From Streptomyces laurentii (lineage in GTDB: Bacteria > Actinomycetota > Actinomycetes > Streptomycetales > Streptomycetaceae), in assembly GCA_002355495.1 (NCBI GenBank), contig AP017424.1, forward strand, positions 2,046,001 through 2,110,000: DNA of 64,000 nucleotides, in the 5' to 3' direction. Both the position numbers and the translations under genes were made by a program. The notes under the pieces are model-generated. The model worked only from the letters and a program-made list of their open reading frames with translations, did no database searches and was not told the origin of the DNA. Below, one piece after another: positions 24,871 to 33,852 of the stretch (position 1 is the stretch's first letter; every line of letters begins with the position of its first letter).

Positions 24871-27699
24871 ATGAGTACGTGGTTCGGCTTGCTCGGCGGC
24901 GTGGAGGTACGGGTCGGCACGCGGCCGGTGGCCGTGGGGCACGCCCGGCAGCAGTGCGTGCTGGCCGCCCTGCTGACGGACACCGGCCGGCTGGTCACCC
25001 TGGGGCAGCTGGCGGACCGGGTGTGGGGCGAGCGGCAGCCGCAGCGGGCCCGGGCCGCCCTCCACAGCTACCTGTCGCGCCTGCGGCGGGTCGTGGCGCC
25101 GGCGGAGGACGTCACGGTGGAACGGCAGGGCCCTGGTTACCTGCTGCGCGTGGACCCGGACGCCGTGGATCTGCACCGGTTCCGCGGTCTGGTCGGCCGG
25201 GCCCGGTCGGCCGACGACCCCCGGGCCGTCGAGCTGTACGAGGAGGCGCTCGGCCTGTGGCGCGGCGAGCCGTTCGGCGTGGTGGAGAGCGCCTGGGCGG
25301 ACGACATGCGCGCGGCCCTGCGGCAGGAACGATTAGTGGCGGAACTGGAGCGGAACGACGCCGCCTTACGACAGGGCGGACATGAACGGCTGCTGAGCCG
25401 GCTGTCCGCCCGGGCGACCGAATACCCGCTGGACGAGCGGCTGGCCGAACAGCTCATGCTCGCGCTCTACCGGTCGGGCCGCACGGCCGACGCCCTCGAC
25501 ACGTACACCCGGCTGCGCCGCCAGGTGGCCGAGGAGCTGGGCGTCGACCCCAGCGAGCCGATACGGCGTCTCCATCGGCGCATCCTCAGCCGGGACGCCA
25601 CGCTCGACCCGGCCCGTTCCGGAACCTCCGTCGCCGCACCCCTCACCGGGCGGACCACCGCACCACCGCCGCCCCCATCGCCCCCGTCTCCCCGGCAACT
25701 GCCGCTGACCGTACGCTCCCTGATCGGCCGGGACCGTGAACTCACCGCCCTCGAAACCCAGTCGGCCGAGCTGAGCCTTGGGGCCGGGACGGCGGTCGTG
25801 ATCACCGTCAGCGGGCTGGCGGGCGTCGGGAAGACGACGCTGGCCCTGTCCTGGGCCCGGCGGGTCATGGACCGTTTCCCGGACGGGCAGCTCTATCTGG
25901 ACCTGCGCGGCTTCGGGCCGGCCGAGGCGCCGATGGCGCCCGCGGAGGCCGTGCACCGGCTGCTCGACGCGCTCGGCGTGGGCCCGGACCGCATGCCCGC
26001 CGACGCGGACGGCAAGGCGGCGCTGTTCCGGAGCCTGACCGCGGACCGGCGCCTGCTGCTCGTCCTGGACAACGCGCGCGACGCGGACCAGGTCGGGCCG
26101 CTCCTGCCCGGCGGCGCGGGCTGTCTGGTGCTGGTGACGAGCCGGCGCCTGCTCGCCGGTCTGGTGGCCCGCTTCCAGGCGCAGCCCCTCGCCCTGGGCA
26201 CGCTCACGGCCCCCGAAGCGCGCGAACTCGCCGTCAGCCGGATGGGCGCGGCCCGCGCGGCCGCGGAGCCGGACGCCCTCGACGACCTGGTCGGGCACTG
26301 CGCCGGGCTGCCCCTCGCGCTCAGCGTCGCGGCCGCCCGCGCGCTGACGAACCCGGAGATGCCGCTGCGTTCGCTCGTCGACGAGTTGCGCGACCAGGAC
26401 CACGGTCTGCGCGCGCTCGCCGTCCCCGACGGCCGGGACTCCGACGTGTCGGCGGTGTTCTCCTGGTCGTACCGCGCGCTGTCGCCGGGGGCCGCGCGGA
26501 TCTTCCGGCTGCTGGCCCCGCACCCGGGGCCCGAGTTCGCACTGCCCGCCGCCGCCTCGCTGGCCGGGGCGTCCCCGGCCGCCACGCGGGTCCTGCTGGA
26601 GGAACTGACCGACGCCGGACTGCTGCAGCGCCGCGGCGCGGACCGTCACCTCCTGCACGACCTGCTGCACGCCTACGCGGGAACGCGGCTGGCCGCCGAC
26701 GAGCCGGCGTCCGGGCGGCACGCCGCCGAACACCGGCTGCTCGACCACTACCTCCACACCGCCCAAGCCGCCGACCGGATCCTGGACGAACACCGCGACC
26801 CCGTCGCCATGGACCCGCCCCACCCCGGAAGCCAGGTGCGGGACTTCGCCGGCCACGAGGAGGCGTCGGGCTGGTTCACCGCCGAACACGCCACCCTCCT
26901 CGCGCTGGTGGACCGGGCCGCCGCCGCGGGATTCCCGGGCCACGCCTGGCGGCTGGCCTGGACGCTCAGCACCCACCTGCAGCGGCGCGGTTCCTGGGAC
27001 GAGTGGCGGCACGTCCAGGACACGGCGCTGCGCGCGGCCCACCACGCGGACGACGCGTACGGCATCGCGCACAGCCGGCACGGTCTCGCCGTCGCCCTCT
27101 CCTGGTCCGGCCGCCACGACGAGGCCCGCACGCTGCTCGACGACGCCCTGGTCCGCTACGCGCGGCTGGCCGACGAGACCGGCCAGGCGCACACCCGGCG
27201 CACCCTGTCCTGGGTGAGCCAGAAGCAGGGACGCGACGCGGAGGCGCTCGCCCACGCGGTGGCGACCCTGCGCCACTACACCGCCGCCGGTTTCCCGCCC
27301 GGCCGGGCCAGCGCCCTGAACGTGATCGGCTGGTGCCAGTCGCTCCTCGGCCGCCACCGGCAGGCCCTGACGGCGTGCCGGCACGCGCTCGCCCTGTTCG
27401 AGCAGGTCGGCAACCGCACCGGCCAGGCGTACAGCTGGGACAGCCTCGCCTACGCCCACCGGGGGCTGGGCCAGCACGCCGACGCTGTCGTCTGCCTCCG
27501 CCACTCCCTGCGGCTCTTCACGGAGCTGGGCGACCGCTACTACCAGGCCGACACCCTCACCAGTCTCGGCGACGGCCTCGGCGCCGTCGGCGACCACGCC
27601 GGGGCCCGGGCCGCGTACCAGGACGCCCTGCGCGTCCTGGAGGCCCTCGGCCACCCGGACGCCGACCGGGTGCGCGAACGCCTCCGGGCCGCGTCCTGA
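24871..27699 (+). CDS. SARP-type AfsR-like regulator with NB-ARC and TPR domains
   Basis: The 942-residue regulator begins with a winged-helix OmpR-like DNA-binding domain (FGLLGGVEVRVGTRPV; RVWGERQPQRARAALHSYLSRLR), then a BTAD domain to about residue 245. NB-ARC follows, with P-loop GLAGVGKTT (about 312) and kinase-2 LLLVLDNA, then TPR repeats to the end (LGRHRQALTACRHALALFEQ and similar). Such proteins activate secondary-metabolite or developmental genes. Two TTA leucine codons (25333 and 25366) make translation dependent on bldA tRNA. No biosynthetic cluster adjoins it. A tiny secreted peptide gene lies 130 bases downstream. Confidence 0.93.
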   Translation: MSTWFGLLGGVEVRVGTRPVAVGHARQQCVLAALLTDTGRLVTLGQLADRVWGERQPQRARAALHSYLSRLRRVVAPAEDVTVERQGPGYLLRVDPDAVDLHRFRGLVGRARSADDPRAVELYEEALGLWRGEPFGVVESAWADDMRAALRQERLVAELERNDAALRQGGHERLLSRLSARATEYPLDERLAEQLMLALYRSGRTADALDTYTRLRRQVAEELGVDPSEPIRRLHRRILSRDATLDPARSGTSVAAPLTGRTTAPPPPPSPPSPRQLPLTVRSLIGRDRELTALETQSAELSLGAGTAVVITVSGLAGVGKTTLALSWARRVMDRFPDGQLYLDLRGFGPAEAPMAPAEAVHRLLDALGVGPDRMPADADGKAALFRSLTADRRLLLVLDNARDADQVGPLLPGGAGCLVLVTSRRLLAGLVARFQAQPLALGTLTAPEARELAVSRMGAARAAAEPDALDDLVGHCAGLPLALSVAAARALTNPEMPLRSLVDELRDQDHGLRALAVPDGRDSDVSAVFSWSYRALSPGAARIFRLLAPHPGPEFALPAAASLAGASPAATRVLLEELTDAGLLQRRGADRHLLHDLLHAYAGTRLAADEPASGRHAAEHRLLDHYLHTAQAADRILDEHRDPVAMDPPHPGSQVRDFAGHEEASGWFTAEHATLLALVDRAAAAGFPGHAWRLAWTLSTHLQRRGSWDEWRHVQDTALRAAHHADDAYGIAHSRHGLAVALSWSGRHDEARTLLDDALVRYARLADETGQAHTRRTLSWVSQKQGRDAEALAHAVATLRHYTAAGFPPGRASALNVIGWCQSLLGRHRQALTACRHALALFEQVGNRTGQAYSWDSLAYAHRGLGQHADAVVCLRHSLRLFTELGDRYYQADTLTSLGDGLGAVGDHAGARAAYQDALRVLEALGHPDADRVRERLRAAS

Positions 27700-27828
27700 C
27701 GTACGTCCCGGCCTGCGGATTCCGACAGCGCGCAAGGTTCCCCGGACTCCGGCCGCCCAAGCTCGTCGTGTCGCCCCGGCCCAGGGGCGAGTGCCACAAG
27801 CGCAATCCCCAACGGGGGAAGGAATCGT

Positions 27829-28053
27829 ATGAAGAAGATCAGTCGGGTCCTGGCCGGGATCCCGATCGCGGCCGTGACCGCCCTCTGCCTCCAGGCGGGG
27901 CCGGCGCAGGCCCTGCCGTCCCCGACGGCCCCGGACGCCCCGGTGGCTCCTGCCGCTCCGGCCGCCGGAAAGGCCTCCATCACGGCCACGTACTACAACT
28001 TCGAGGTGCACGTGAAGACGCGCTACTCGGACCGGAGGCACGATCCACCATGA
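27829..28053 (+). CDS. small secreted peptide
   Basis: This 74-residue ORF has an excellent ribosome site (GGGGGAAGGA) and a signal peptide (MKKISRVLAGIPIAAVTALC, cleavage after AQA). It is followed by a Pro/Ala-rich spacer and a short basic/aromatic end (ATYYNFEVHVKTRYSDRRHD). The predicted mature part is about 45 residues without cysteines. Its stop codon lies within a terminator hairpin. I do not recognise it; a secreted signal or antimicrobial peptide is possible but unproven. Confidence 0.7.
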   Translation: MKKISRVLAGIPIAAVTALCLQAGPAQALPSPTAPDAPVAPAAPAAGKASITATYYNFEVHVKTRYSDRRHDPP

Positions 28054-28088
28054 CGGCCCGGCTCGGGGGATCCCGGGCCGGGCCGTCA
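28051..28088. terminator. bidirectional terminator overlapping both stop codons
   Basis: TGACGGCCCGGC and GCCGGGCCGTCA pair perfectly. The left arm begins with the small-peptide stop codon, and the right arm covers the last bases of the converging MFS gene. Confidence 0.88.
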
Positions 28089-30257
28089 CGGCGGTGGCGG
28101 TCCCTCGTAGCCCGGCCCCGCTGGTCTCGGCGGCCCCGGCGGCCTCCGCCCGCGCAGCTGCTCGCCGTTCGCGCCGCTCAGTTCGTCGGTGAGCAGCTCC
28201 ACCAGGCGTACCAGGTCCGTCGGCCGGTCCGGCCCCCACCAGTCGCCGAGCAGTTCGGCCAGCGAGTCCTCGCGCGCCCGTCCGAGCCGTACCGCCGTCT
28301 CGGCTCCCTGCTCGGTGAGGATCAGCTGTACGCCCTCGCGCGCGACGAGATGGCGTTGCTCCAGCTGGCGGGCCGCCTGGGTGATCACTTGCGGCGGTAC
28401 GGGGGTGGTCGCGGCGAGCCGGCCGGGTTCGACGGCGCCATGACGGCGTACCCGCAGCAGCAGCCAGCTGGCGGCGGGCAGCAGGTCGAGCCCGGCGCGG
28501 GCGGTGATCTTCTCGTACACCTGGCGGCGGCCCGCGCGGGAGCCGAGCAGGGACAGGGCGCGGGCGCACTCGTCGTACGAGGAACGTTCGACGGGGCCGG
28601 TGCCGAGGGTCTCGCCGGCGTCGGGCGCGGTGACCGAGCCGCGCAGCTTGTCCTCCTTCAGGAACCAGGAGACGACGAAGGCGACCAGGACGACCGGGGA
28701 CGCGTACAGGAAGACGTCGGTGATGGACGTGGCGTACGCGTGCAGGACGGCGGGGCGCAGCGCGGGCGGCAGCGCGACGAGGGCGCGCGGGTCGGCGGCG
28801 AGGGTCGCGGGGCCGACGCCGGGCGGGAGCGGGACGCCGGCGAGGGCGTCGGCCAGGTTGCCGGTGAGGCGGTTGGTGAAGATGGTACCGAAGACGGCGA
28901 CACCGAAGGCGGCGCCGACGGAGCGGAAGAAGGTGGCTCCGGAGGTGGCGACGCCGAGGTCCTCGTAGGAGACGGCGTTCTGCACGATGAGGACGAGCAC
29001 CTGCATGACGAGGCCGAGTCCGGCGCCGAAGACGAAGAAGTAGAGGCTCATCTCCCAGGTCGGGGTGAACTCGGTCATCCGGTGGAGCAGCAGCAGGCCG
29101 ACGGCGGTGAGCGCGGTGCCCGCGATCGGGAAGACCTTCCAGCGGCCGGTGCGGGAGACGATCTGCCCGGAGCCGGTGGAGGTGAGCAGCAGACCGGCGA
29201 CCATCGGCAGCATGTGCACGCCGGACATGGTGGGGGTGACCCGGTGCACGACCTGGAGGAAGGTCGGCAGGTAGGTCATCGCACCGAACATCGCGAAGCC
29301 GATGACGAAGCTGATGACGGACGCGAGGGCGAAGGTCCGGATCCCGAAGAGCTTGAGCGGCAGGACGGGTTCGGCGGCGCGCCGCTCCACGAAGAGGAAC
29401 CAGACGAGGAGGACGGCGCCGAGCACCGTCAGGCCGATGATCTGCGGCGAGGCCCAGGCCCACGTGCTGCCGCCGAGGGAGGCGACGAGGACCAGGCTGG
29501 TGGCGATCGAGGCGATGAGGAAGGTTCCGAGGTAGTCGATGGTGTGGCGGGTGGTGCCGACCCGGATGTGCAGGACGGTCGCGATGACGAAGAGGGCGAC
29601 GATGCCGATGGGAAGGTTGATGTAGAACACCCAGCGCCAGGACAGGTGCTGGGTGAACAGTCCGCCGAGCAGCGGGCCGAGGACGCTGGTGGTGCCGAAG
29701 ACGGCACCGAAGAGGCCCTGGTAGCGGCCGCGTTCGCGGGGGGTGACGAGGTCGCCGACGATCGCCTGCGACAGCACGATGAGCCCGCCGCCGCCCAGGC
29801 CCTGGAGCGCGCGGAAGCCGATCAGCTGGGGCATGTTCCGGGACAGGCCGCAGAGCGCCGAGCCGATGAGGAAGAGGACGATGGCGCCCTGGAAGAGCCG
29901 CTTGCGGCCGTACTGGTCGCCGAGTTTGCCCCACAGCGGGGTGGCGGCGGTGGAGGCGAGCAGATAGGCGGTGACGACCCAGGACAGGTGCTCCATGCCG
30001 CCGAGGTCGCTGACGATGGTCGGCAGGGCGGTGGACACGATGGTCTGGTCGAGGGCGGCCAGGAGCAGGCCCATGAGGAGGGCGCCGATGGCGAAGCCGA
30101 GGGTGCGGCGGTTCTGGCCCTGTCCGGGGCCGGGGGCGGATTCGGGGCCGGAGGCCGATCCGGGGCCGGGGGCGGATTCGGGGCCGGAGGCCGATCCGGG
30201 GCCGTTCCCGGGAGCGGGACCGTCGTCGCCGTCCGGCGCGGGTACGTCCTGGGCCAT
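28086..30257 (-). CDS. DHA2-type MFS drug exporter with C-terminal winged-helix-like domain
   Basis: The 723-residue protein has a 14-helix EmrB/QacA-type transporter: ALDQTIVSTALPTIVSDL in helix 1 (motif D1), GKLGDQYGRKRLFQ (motif A), GPLLGGLFTQHLSWRWVFYINLPIG (motif C). After about residue 560 a soluble domain of 150 residues follows with MarR-like features (LRVRRHGAVEPGRLAATTPVPPQVITQAARQLEQRHLVAREGVQL region). A transporter fused to a winged helix could sense drug or bind DNA from the membrane. The N-terminal 45 residues are a Gly/Pro/Ser repeat. Confidence 0.88.
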   Translation of the reverse strand: MAQDVPAPDGDDGPAPGNGPGSASGPESAPGPGSASGPESAPGPGQGQNRRTLGFAIGALLMGLLLAALDQTIVSTALPTIVSDLGGMEHLSWVVTAYLLASTAATPLWGKLGDQYGRKRLFQGAIVLFLIGSALCGLSRNMPQLIGFRALQGLGGGGLIVLSQAIVGDLVTPRERGRYQGLFGAVFGTTSVLGPLLGGLFTQHLSWRWVFYINLPIGIVALFVIATVLHIRVGTTRHTIDYLGTFLIASIATSLVLVASLGGSTWAWASPQIIGLTVLGAVLLVWFLFVERRAAEPVLPLKLFGIRTFALASVISFVIGFAMFGAMTYLPTFLQVVHRVTPTMSGVHMLPMVAGLLLTSTGSGQIVSRTGRWKVFPIAGTALTAVGLLLLHRMTEFTPTWEMSLYFFVFGAGLGLVMQVLVLIVQNAVSYEDLGVATSGATFFRSVGAAFGVAVFGTIFTNRLTGNLADALAGVPLPPGVGPATLAADPRALVALPPALRPAVLHAYATSITDVFLYASPVVLVAFVVSWFLKEDKLRGSVTAPDAGETLGTGPVERSSYDECARALSLLGSRAGRRQVYEKITARAGLDLLPAASWLLLRVRRHGAVEPGRLAATTPVPPQVITQAARQLEQRHLVAREGVQLILTEQGAETAVRLGRAREDSLAELLGDWWGPDRPTDLVRLVELLTDELSGANGEQLRGRRPPGPPRPAGPGYEGPPPP
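30126..30204. repeat. two-copy 36-bp tandem repeat inside MFS gene
   Basis: Two identical 36-base units (30126-30161, 30162-30197) plus a partial third encode a 12-residue SGPESAPGPGSA-type repeat in the cytoplasmic N-terminus of the exporter. The length is a multiple of three, so copy-number change would keep the reading frame. Confidence 0.85.
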
Positions 30258-30416
30258 GGGCTCTCCGCTCTCCTCCGGTCCGGTCCGTGCCCTCCATCCT
30301 GATGCGTTTGTCCTCTTACGTCCTGCGGGAGACGTGCGCGGGTGTACGGGTGCTCCCTCCCGGCACAGGGGCGGGCTGCATAATCGCTCGCAGTTGACTG
30401 GGGAGGGGATCCAACG

Positions 30417-31508
30417 ATGTCCGGACACGTCTGTCCCGACTGCGGGGCGCACAGACCCGGCTGCGCCTGCGATCGCGCGCGGGCGCAGGCCGCCGAGCGG
30501 GCCGCGGAGCAGGAGGCGGCACGGATCGCGGCGCAGGCCGCCGAGGACTTCGAGCCGCTGCGGATCCGGCCGTACGTGACGCTGGGCGCCACGGACGCGG
30601 AGACGGCGGCGATGCCGGCGGGACCGCTGCCGCCCGAGGTGCCGATGCCGGCGCCGGGGACCGCCGACGCGAGCACGGCGGGGTACGGGGAAGGAACGGG
30701 GTACGGGGCCGGGGCGGCGTACGCGTCGGGGGGCGCGTACGAGACCGGTACGGGCGCCGGAGCCGACCCGTACGCGCATCCGTACCCACCCTCGCCCTCT
30801 CCTGCGGACGAGCCCGCGCACACCCTCGGGTACGTCCCCGGGGCGGCGGGCGCGGGGCGGCGCGGCGGCCGGCGGCGGGGCAAGAGCCAGGGCCGGGGCC
30901 GGGGAGCCCTGACCGCGGGGGTCGTCGCGGCGGGCGTCGTCGGGTCCGCGCTCCTGGCCACCGCGCTGGTCGGCGGCTCCGACGGCGACGACCGGGCCGC
31001 CGAGCCCGTGACCACCACGAGCGCGTTCGGGAACGACGCCGTATCCGAGGCGCCGACCACCACCCCCTCCCCCACGGCGTCCGGTTCGGTCTCCGCGTCC
31101 CCGGACCGGGCCTCGGCGTCCGCGTCCCCGCGGACGGCCTCCCCCTCCGCTTCGGCGTCCCCGACCGCCTCCTCCGCCGGTTCGACGGCGCCGGCCGTAC
31201 CGTCGGCCCCGGCCACGACCCCGGCGGAGCCGCACAGGACGGCCCCGACGGCGCCCCACACCACGGCGGCGACCACGCTGAGCTCGGGTTCGACGGGCCC
31301 GGAGGTCGCGGATCTGCAGGGGCGGCTGCGACAGCTCGGGCTCTACCTGGGGCCCGTGAACGGCTCGTACACGCGGCGGGTCGAGCGCGGGGTCGCGGCG
31401 TTCCAGGCGACCCGGGCCCTCAGCGGCGATCCCCGGGGCGTGTACGGGCCGAGCACGCGCGCGGCGCTGGAGGCGGAGTCGCGGCAGGATGGCGGCGACC
31501 ACCCGTAG
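30417..31508 (+). CDS. membrane-anchored peptidoglycan-binding protein with N-terminal zinc-ribbon-like motif
   Basis: The 363-residue protein starts with a small Cys cluster (CPDCGAHRPGCAC), then an Ala/Tyr/Gly-rich cytoplasmic stretch and a basic patch. One membrane helix follows (ALTAGVVAAGVVGSALLATALVGG, about residue 162), then a long Ser/Thr/Ala/Pro wall-spanning linker. The C-terminal peptidoglycan-binding fold contains GPEVADLQGRLRQLGLYLGPVNGSY and FQATRALSGD. The topology suggests a link between cytoplasm and cell wall. It diverges from the MFS gene. Function is otherwise unknown. Confidence 0.85.
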   Translation: MSGHVCPDCGAHRPGCACDRARAQAAERAAEQEAARIAAQAAEDFEPLRIRPYVTLGATDAETAAMPAGPLPPEVPMPAPGTADASTAGYGEGTGYGAGAAYASGGAYETGTGAGADPYAHPYPPSPSPADEPAHTLGYVPGAAGAGRRGGRRRGKSQGRGRGALTAGVVAAGVVGSALLATALVGGSDGDDRAAEPVTTTSAFGNDAVSEAPTTTPSPTASGSVSASPDRASASASPRTASPSASASPTASSAGSTAPAVPSAPATTPAEPHRTAPTAPHTTAATTLSSGSTGPEVADLQGRLRQLGLYLGPVNGSYTRRVERGVAAFQATRALSGDPRGVYGPSTRAALEAESRQDGGDHP

Positions 31509-31679
31509 GCCGGGGGTGCCTCTCGCGGTCCGGTCCGGGATGTGGGCCGGGGCTGGCGGCTCCGGGGCGCCGTTTTGTATCGTGGACGAACAAAGTGGTT
31601 CCGCCCGCACACCCTGACCGGCGGGCGGGACCGCTTCGTACTGTTCCTCCCCATCTCCGAACCCACCTGGAGATCCCGC

Positions 31680-32351
31680 ATGACCGCCCCCACCCCGGCG
31701 TCCCTCACCACCCGCGCCCTGCTCCTCGACATGGACGGCACGCTCGTCGACTCCGACGCCGTCGTCGAACGCTGCTGGCGGCGCTGGGCCGAACGCCAGG
31801 GGCTGGTCCCCGACGAGGTCATGAAGGTGGTCCACGGACGCCAGGGGTACGCCACCATGGCCGCGCTGCTGCCGGACCGCCCCATGGAGCAGAACCACGC
31901 CGACAACCGGGACATGCTCGCCCAGGAGACCGCCGACCTCGACGGGGTCGTGCCGGTGCCGGGCGCGCCCGCGTTCCTGGCGGCGCTCGCGCCGCTGCCG
32001 CACGCCCTCGTAACCTCGGCCGACCTCGCGCTCGCCACCGCCCGGATGGGCGCGGCGGGCCTGTCGCTGCCCGGGACGCGGGTCACCGCCGAGAGCGTGA
32101 GCGCGAGCAAGCCGCACCCGGAGGGCTTCCTGAAGGGCGCCGCCGAGCTGGGCTTCGCCCCGGAGGACTGCGTCGTCTTCGAGGACTCCGAGGCGGGCAT
32201 CCAGGCGGGCCGCGCGGCCGGGATGCGGGTCGTGGGCGTGGGCCCGCGGGCCGCCGCCTTCGGCCCGGACGTCCATGTGGCGGACCTGGCGGGGATCCGG
32301 ATCGAGCCGTCCGGGGACGGCTCGATCACTCTGCGGTTCGCCGCCGTGTGA
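31680..32351 (+). CDS. HAD-superfamily phosphatase (sugar phosphatase/phosphoglucomutase-like)
   Basis: The 223-residue protein has HAD motif I LLLDMDGTLVDSD, motif II LVTSAD, motif III lysine in SASKPHPEGF, and motif IV VVFEDSEAGIQAGRAAGMR. It belongs to the HAD IA group, which dephosphorylates sugar phosphates or glycolate-type substrates. ATG at 31680 has GGAG eight bases upstream. The stop codon lies inside the first copy of a 15-bp tandem repeat. Confidence 0.93.
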   Translation: MTAPTPASLTTRALLLDMDGTLVDSDAVVERCWRRWAERQGLVPDEVMKVVHGRQGYATMAALLPDRPMEQNHADNRDMLAQETADLDGVVPVPGAPAFLAALAPLPHALVTSADLALATARMGAAGLSLPGTRVTAESVSASKPHPEGFLKGAAELGFAPEDCVVFEDSEAGIQAGRAAGMRVVGVGPRAAAFGPDVHVADLAGIRIEPSGDGSITLRFAAV

Positions 32352-32423
32352 GGTAAGCCCGCGTGAGGTAAGCCCGCGTGAGGTAAGCCCGCGTGAGGTA
32401 AGCCCGCGTGACGTAAGCCGCGC
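32348..32423. repeat. 15-bp tandem repeat, four exact copies plus degenerate copies
   Basis: GTGAGGTAAGCCCGC repeats exactly at 32348, 32363, 32378 and 32393. A diverged copy (GTGACGTAAGCCGCG) follows from 32408, then weaker GAGACGTAGGCCCGC-like units to about 32470. The first copy contains the HAD stop codon. It is not CRISPR because there are no spacers. Confidence 0.92.
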
Positions 32424-32487
32424 GCCTCGGCCCGCGAGACGTAGGCCCGCGGGCCGTCGGCCCGCGAGACCCCGCACACCCGCCGTA

Positions 32488-32510
32488 CCCGCCCTGTCCT
32501 CCAGGGCGGG
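32488..32510. terminator. bidirectional terminator
   Basis: CCCGCCCTG and CAGGGCGGG pair perfectly around TCCTC between converging HAD and MetE-like genes. Confidence 0.82.
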
Positions 32511-32519
32511 CCGTACCGC

Positions 32520-33584
32520 TTACAGACCCAGTTCCCGGGCGGCCAGCTCGGTGCCGCGCAGCCGGGCGTCGATCTTGGCGAAGGCCGTCTCGCGCGAGAG
32601 CGCGGTGTCGTCCGCGTACATCGCGAACCCGGCGTCGTCGCAGGTCCCGAGCCGGTCGGCCGGGATGTGGCGGGCCGCGGCCAGCACCCGGTCCCGTACC
32701 CGCTCGGCCGGCTCGACCGCCGAGTCGAGCGGGTCGGTCACGCCCACGAACACCCGGGAGTCGGGGCGCAGCGTGCCGGCCACCACGGCGAGCACCCGCT
32801 CGGGGTCGGGCTCGCTCGCCATCTGGAGGAAGAAGCTGCCCGCGGCCAGCTGGAAGAGGCGGGGCAGGAGAGCGGCGTAGTCGACGTCCAGGCTGTGGGT
32901 GGAGCCCTGGTCCGCGCCCGGGTGGGTGTGCACGCCGATCCGCGCCCGCTCCTCCTCGGTGAAGCGCTCCAGGACCCGGTTGTTGAGGGCGACGAACTCG
33001 TCGAGCACCCCGCCCGAGGGGTCCAGCCTCAGCGCCAGCCGCGCCTCGCCGAAGTCCAGCTGGACCCGGTGCGCGCCCCCGTCGAGGCAGGCCCGGATCT
33101 CGGCCTCGGACTCGGCGAGCAGGTCGTCCAGGAAGGTGTCGCGCGGGTAGCCGTCGATCCCGTCGGCGGGGTAGAGCAGGCTGAGGGCGGAGGGGGCGAC
33201 GGCGGTCGCCTTGACGGGGAGTTCGGTGTGCTGCCGGGCGGTACGGAGGTACGCGTCGGCGCGCACCCCGTACCGGAAGGGTCCGGCGGTCAGCCGGGGC
33301 AGGGTCCGGACGTGGCCGTCGGCGTACGGGACGGCCACGCCGTCCGGGGCGAGGCCGGTGAAGCCGTCGAGGGGGTAGGTGACGGCGGACGGCTTGGCCT
33401 GGTCGCCGTCGACGAGGACGGGGCTGCCCAGTTTCTCGAGCCTGTCCAGGGTGTCGGCGACGGCCTGCGCCTGGACCTCGGCCAACTCCTCGTCGTTGAT
33501 CCGGCCATTGGCGTGCTGGATGCGTGCGTGGTGCAGAGCGGCCGGGCGTGGAACGCTGCCGATCGGCTCGGTGGGAATGCTCAT
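32520..33584 (-). CDS. MetE C-terminal-like (cobalamin-independent methionine synthase family) protein
   Basis: The 354-residue protein resembles the catalytic half of MetE. It has the start MSIPTEPIGSVPRP, an acidic barrel segment HRVQLDFGEARLALRL, a zinc-region IGVHTHPGADQGSTHS, and GTCDDAGFAMY near the C-terminus. In MetE the zinc ligands are His-x-Cys, Glu and Cys. Here the first Cys position reads His (HTH) while the last Cys is kept. It lacks the N-terminal folate-linker half, so its methyl donor is uncertain. It diverges from the acetyltransferase gene. Confidence 0.82.
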   Translation of the reverse strand: MSIPTEPIGSVPRPAALHHARIQHANGRINDEELAEVQAQAVADTLDRLEKLGSPVLVDGDQAKPSAVTYPLDGFTGLAPDGVAVPYADGHVRTLPRLTAGPFRYGVRADAYLRTARQHTELPVKATAVAPSALSLLYPADGIDGYPRDTFLDDLLAESEAEIRACLDGGAHRVQLDFGEARLALRLDPSGGVLDEFVALNNRVLERFTEEERARIGVHTHPGADQGSTHSLDVDYAALLPRLFQLAAGSFFLQMASEPDPERVLAVVAGTLRPDSRVFVGVTDPLDSAVEPAERVRDRVLAAARHIPADRLGTCDDAGFAMYADDTALSRETAFAKIDARLRGTELAARELGL

Positions 33585-33852
33585 GGTCGGCACCCTAGGA
33601 ACGCGTCCGGGCCGCCGGGGCGCGGACCGGACGACGTTCACCCGTTCGGCGCGCGGGCAAATAGGGATGCCGGGGCGGCACGAAATCGCGACCATGGGCC
33701 GTACACCCATCCGACCCGCGTCCGATCCGTACGCGGTCCAGGGCCGGTCCGCACGCGGTCCACGGCTGGTCCGCGGCCGGTTCGCCGACGATCCGCCGCC
33801 AGTCGGATGACGATCCCCCCACCAGTCCGCCGCCGACGAGGGAGCCCTCCGC

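Noticed and set aside
24871..27699. Antibiotic cluster next to the SARP regulator
   Set aside because: Flanking genes are arginine deiminase and an MFS exporter; no PKS, NRPS, RiPP or terpene enzymes are in range.
25366..30297. Minus-strand open frame of 1643 codons
   Set aside because: It is antisense to the SARP regulator and merges with another frame of the MFS gene. Its Arg/Gly/Pro-rich composition is typical of high-GC shadow frames.
32348..32470. Possible CRISPR array
   Set aside because: The 15-bp units are contiguous with no spacers and no cas genes nearby.
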